From NCBI GenBank assembly GCA_963580285.1, contig OY757010.1, positions 148,910,675 through 148,974,674 of the forward strand: 64,000 nt of DNA. Reading direction: 5' to 3'. Within the stretch, counting starts at the first letter, position 1. Every line of letters starts with the position of its first letter. Under the pieces are notes generated by a model. It saw only the letters and a list, made by a program, of their open reading frames with translations. It was not told the DNA's origin and did no database searches. A program made the position numbers and the translations under genes. The stretch is from Lucinisca nassula (Eukaryota > Mollusca > Bivalvia > Lucinida > Lucinidae). Shown here one piece after another: positions 62,733-64,000 of this stretch.

Positions 62733-63060
62733 TTAATTAAGTAATTTCGTATTGGCCCAGTTACAGGTATTGGCCCGTTAATGACAATTTTATTAATTTA
62801 CACCATAAATACATGATTATTGATTTTTGACCTCAGTGTTAATACAGGTGACCTCTGACCAATACAGGATAGTCAATTAATAAAGGTAATTATTAATTGA
62901 TTATCCTATATTACACAAGGTCAACCAATATTCAAAAATCATAAATCATGTTTTTAATTGTGTCAATTAATAAAGTTGTATTGGCACGAGGCCGAAGGCC
63001 GAGGCCAATACAGCTGACCGAGGACCTGTAACTTGGCCAATACGAAATTACTTGATTAAT
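62733..63060. mobile_element. Foldback element, ~330 bp
   Basis: Outer arms ATTAAGTAATTTCGTATTGG (left) and CCAATACGAAATTACTTGAT (right). Next come CCAGTTACAGGT and ACCTGTAACTTGG, then GATTTTTGACC with a CAAAAATC partner, then a central TCAATTAATAA and TTATTAATTGA. The whole unit is one long imperfect palindrome without coding sequence. Confidence 0.85.
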
Positions 63061-63653
63061 AACATTATAATAACCTCTATTTATAATACTGTTATTATAC
63101 ATGTAATACAAAATTGGATTTTGACGTACTCATGCTGTAGCTAAAAAGCTGATAATAACTGGTTATTTTCCGCAATTTATTGCTTCTGTTCAGTACCCAA
63201 TATTAACATAATCATATAATACACACTTGTCACGGCAGTGTAGAAAACGCCCTTTTCATATGTCTGTACATGTTTCAAAAGCTGGCCCAACTGATCTAGA
63301 TTTGAATTGGCACAAGAAAAAAAATCAGGAATAAGATCTTTGTATATTCTGAAAGCTGGTCAGATTATGCTTTAAGTTAAAGCGACACCATGTCGTTTAT
63401 AAAAAGGTATGTTTGGTCTACATTATGAAGAGTGCAAATCTGAGATGGAACGCACGTTATAGGTAACACCTTTTGATAAATGTTGTCTGTCTTAGAAAGC
63501 TAGGCACGTACATTCATATATTAAACATACGCATATTTGGTATCGAATTGAACATTGAAGGCTTATTTATATTCCATATTATCAAACTATTAAATGTGTT
63601 TTGGAGAATACGTGAATTTCATCACTGATGTATGATCTTTTTCTTTGTGAACA
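63061..63653. other. Spacer; possible start exon noted
   Basis: AT-rich. At 63390 an ATG in ACACCATGTCG opens six codons ending at a strong donor AAG|GTATGT. With no supporting downstream sequence this is not called as a gene. Confidence 0.3.
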
Positions 63654-63885
63654 CTGTTTAGGTCATTTTGGAGGCACTGCTTCCGATCTTGTGGGACTTT
63701 TACCCGACATTGAGATGAAATGACATCTCAAGCCCTACCGACCAAAAATCGCTAGGGCTGAAGGAGCGGTCCAACTCGCACACCATTTCCTGGACAGGCT
63801 TATACATTCTAAGCGGTGTACCGGTACTCAAGTTCGGTCGGTTGCAGCTCTGCGCGGAAGCATCATGCAGCGCAGCCCAGTTAAA
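63654..63885 (-). mobile_element. R1, diverged
   Basis: From AACACTGTTTAGGTCATTTT to GCGGAAGCATCATGCAGC. The tail and the first bases are missing. Confidence 0.8.
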
Positions 63886-63969
63886 AAATAAATAAAAACA
63901 AGAGAGACCTACAATACGACCTGTCGGTGAGACTAGATATCTCTCTGTATAACCCGTTCAAACTTGTTC

Positions 63970-64000
63970 TCATTACGAAAACACGCCTATACGAATACAT
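63970..64000 (-). mobile_element. PM1, cut by the window end
   Basis: CATTACGAAAACACGCCTAT followed by ACGAATACAT is the right-hand PM1 terminus read inverted, so the rest lies beyond 64000. Confidence 0.8.

Overview
The window is animal nuclear DNA, most likely from a bivalve mollusc (a venerid-type clam is my guess). The organism call is an inference from the repeat repertoire: tRNA-headed SINEs ending in a GGGACGTTAAAC-type tail, elements opening with ACAAGAGGCCCATGGGCC and carrying internal tandem arrays, mariner elements and palindromic MITEs. Base composition is AT-rich and coding density is very low. I see one convincing host gene: the last two coding exons of PDCD11/RRP5 (a pre-rRNA processing factor) on the + strand, at 6192-6357 and 8048-8216. 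Its earlier exons must lie to the left of the window. Almost everything else is transposable elements and their nested remains.

Labels used below: R1 = a ~300 bp SINE-like repeat without a recognised tRNA head. SINE-A, SINE-B and SINE-C = three tRNA-headed SINE families. PM1, PM2 and PM3 = MITE families built around a long perfect palindrome. MITE-4 = a MITE with TACAGT termini. R4 = an unclassified ~500 bp dispersed repeat. TAE = tandem-array elements that end in a hairpin plus CTAA.

Layout: 1-5391 holds two apparently identical 1107 bp segments flanking a TAE. 5392-8760 is the 3' end of PDCD11, with an intron full of SINEs and a PM2 in the 3' UTR. 8760-18000 is SINEs, R4 and two large TAE arrays. 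18448-20020 is a PM2 split by a 1292 bp mariner. 20000-25000 carries hammerhead-ribozyme elements and a SINE/PM1/PM3 nest. 25085-25790 is an unusually CpG-rich stretch. 26000-32300 is mixed SINE and MITE. 32300-34386 is a decayed non-LTR retrotransposon. 34500-41900 is foldback DNA, R1, PM1 and a second mariner. 41900-45600 is mostly unrecognised. 45600-49000 is a degenerate TAE, SINEs, a 134 bp tandem repeat and an expanded PM2. 49081-55202 is a three-deep nest of TAEs. 55354-56718 is a third mariner. 56730-60345 is a repeat present in both orientations. 60400-64000 is PM1, a hammerhead element, foldback DNA and R1.

The most notable system is a set of hammerhead ribozymes: a two-unit 178 bp tandem repeat at 24322-24677 that looks like a small retrozyme, and two related single-ribozyme elements at 20066-20260 and 61408-61590. 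The second is a ~65 bp palindromic module shared by MITE families with unrelated ends, in which several copies show arm duplications.
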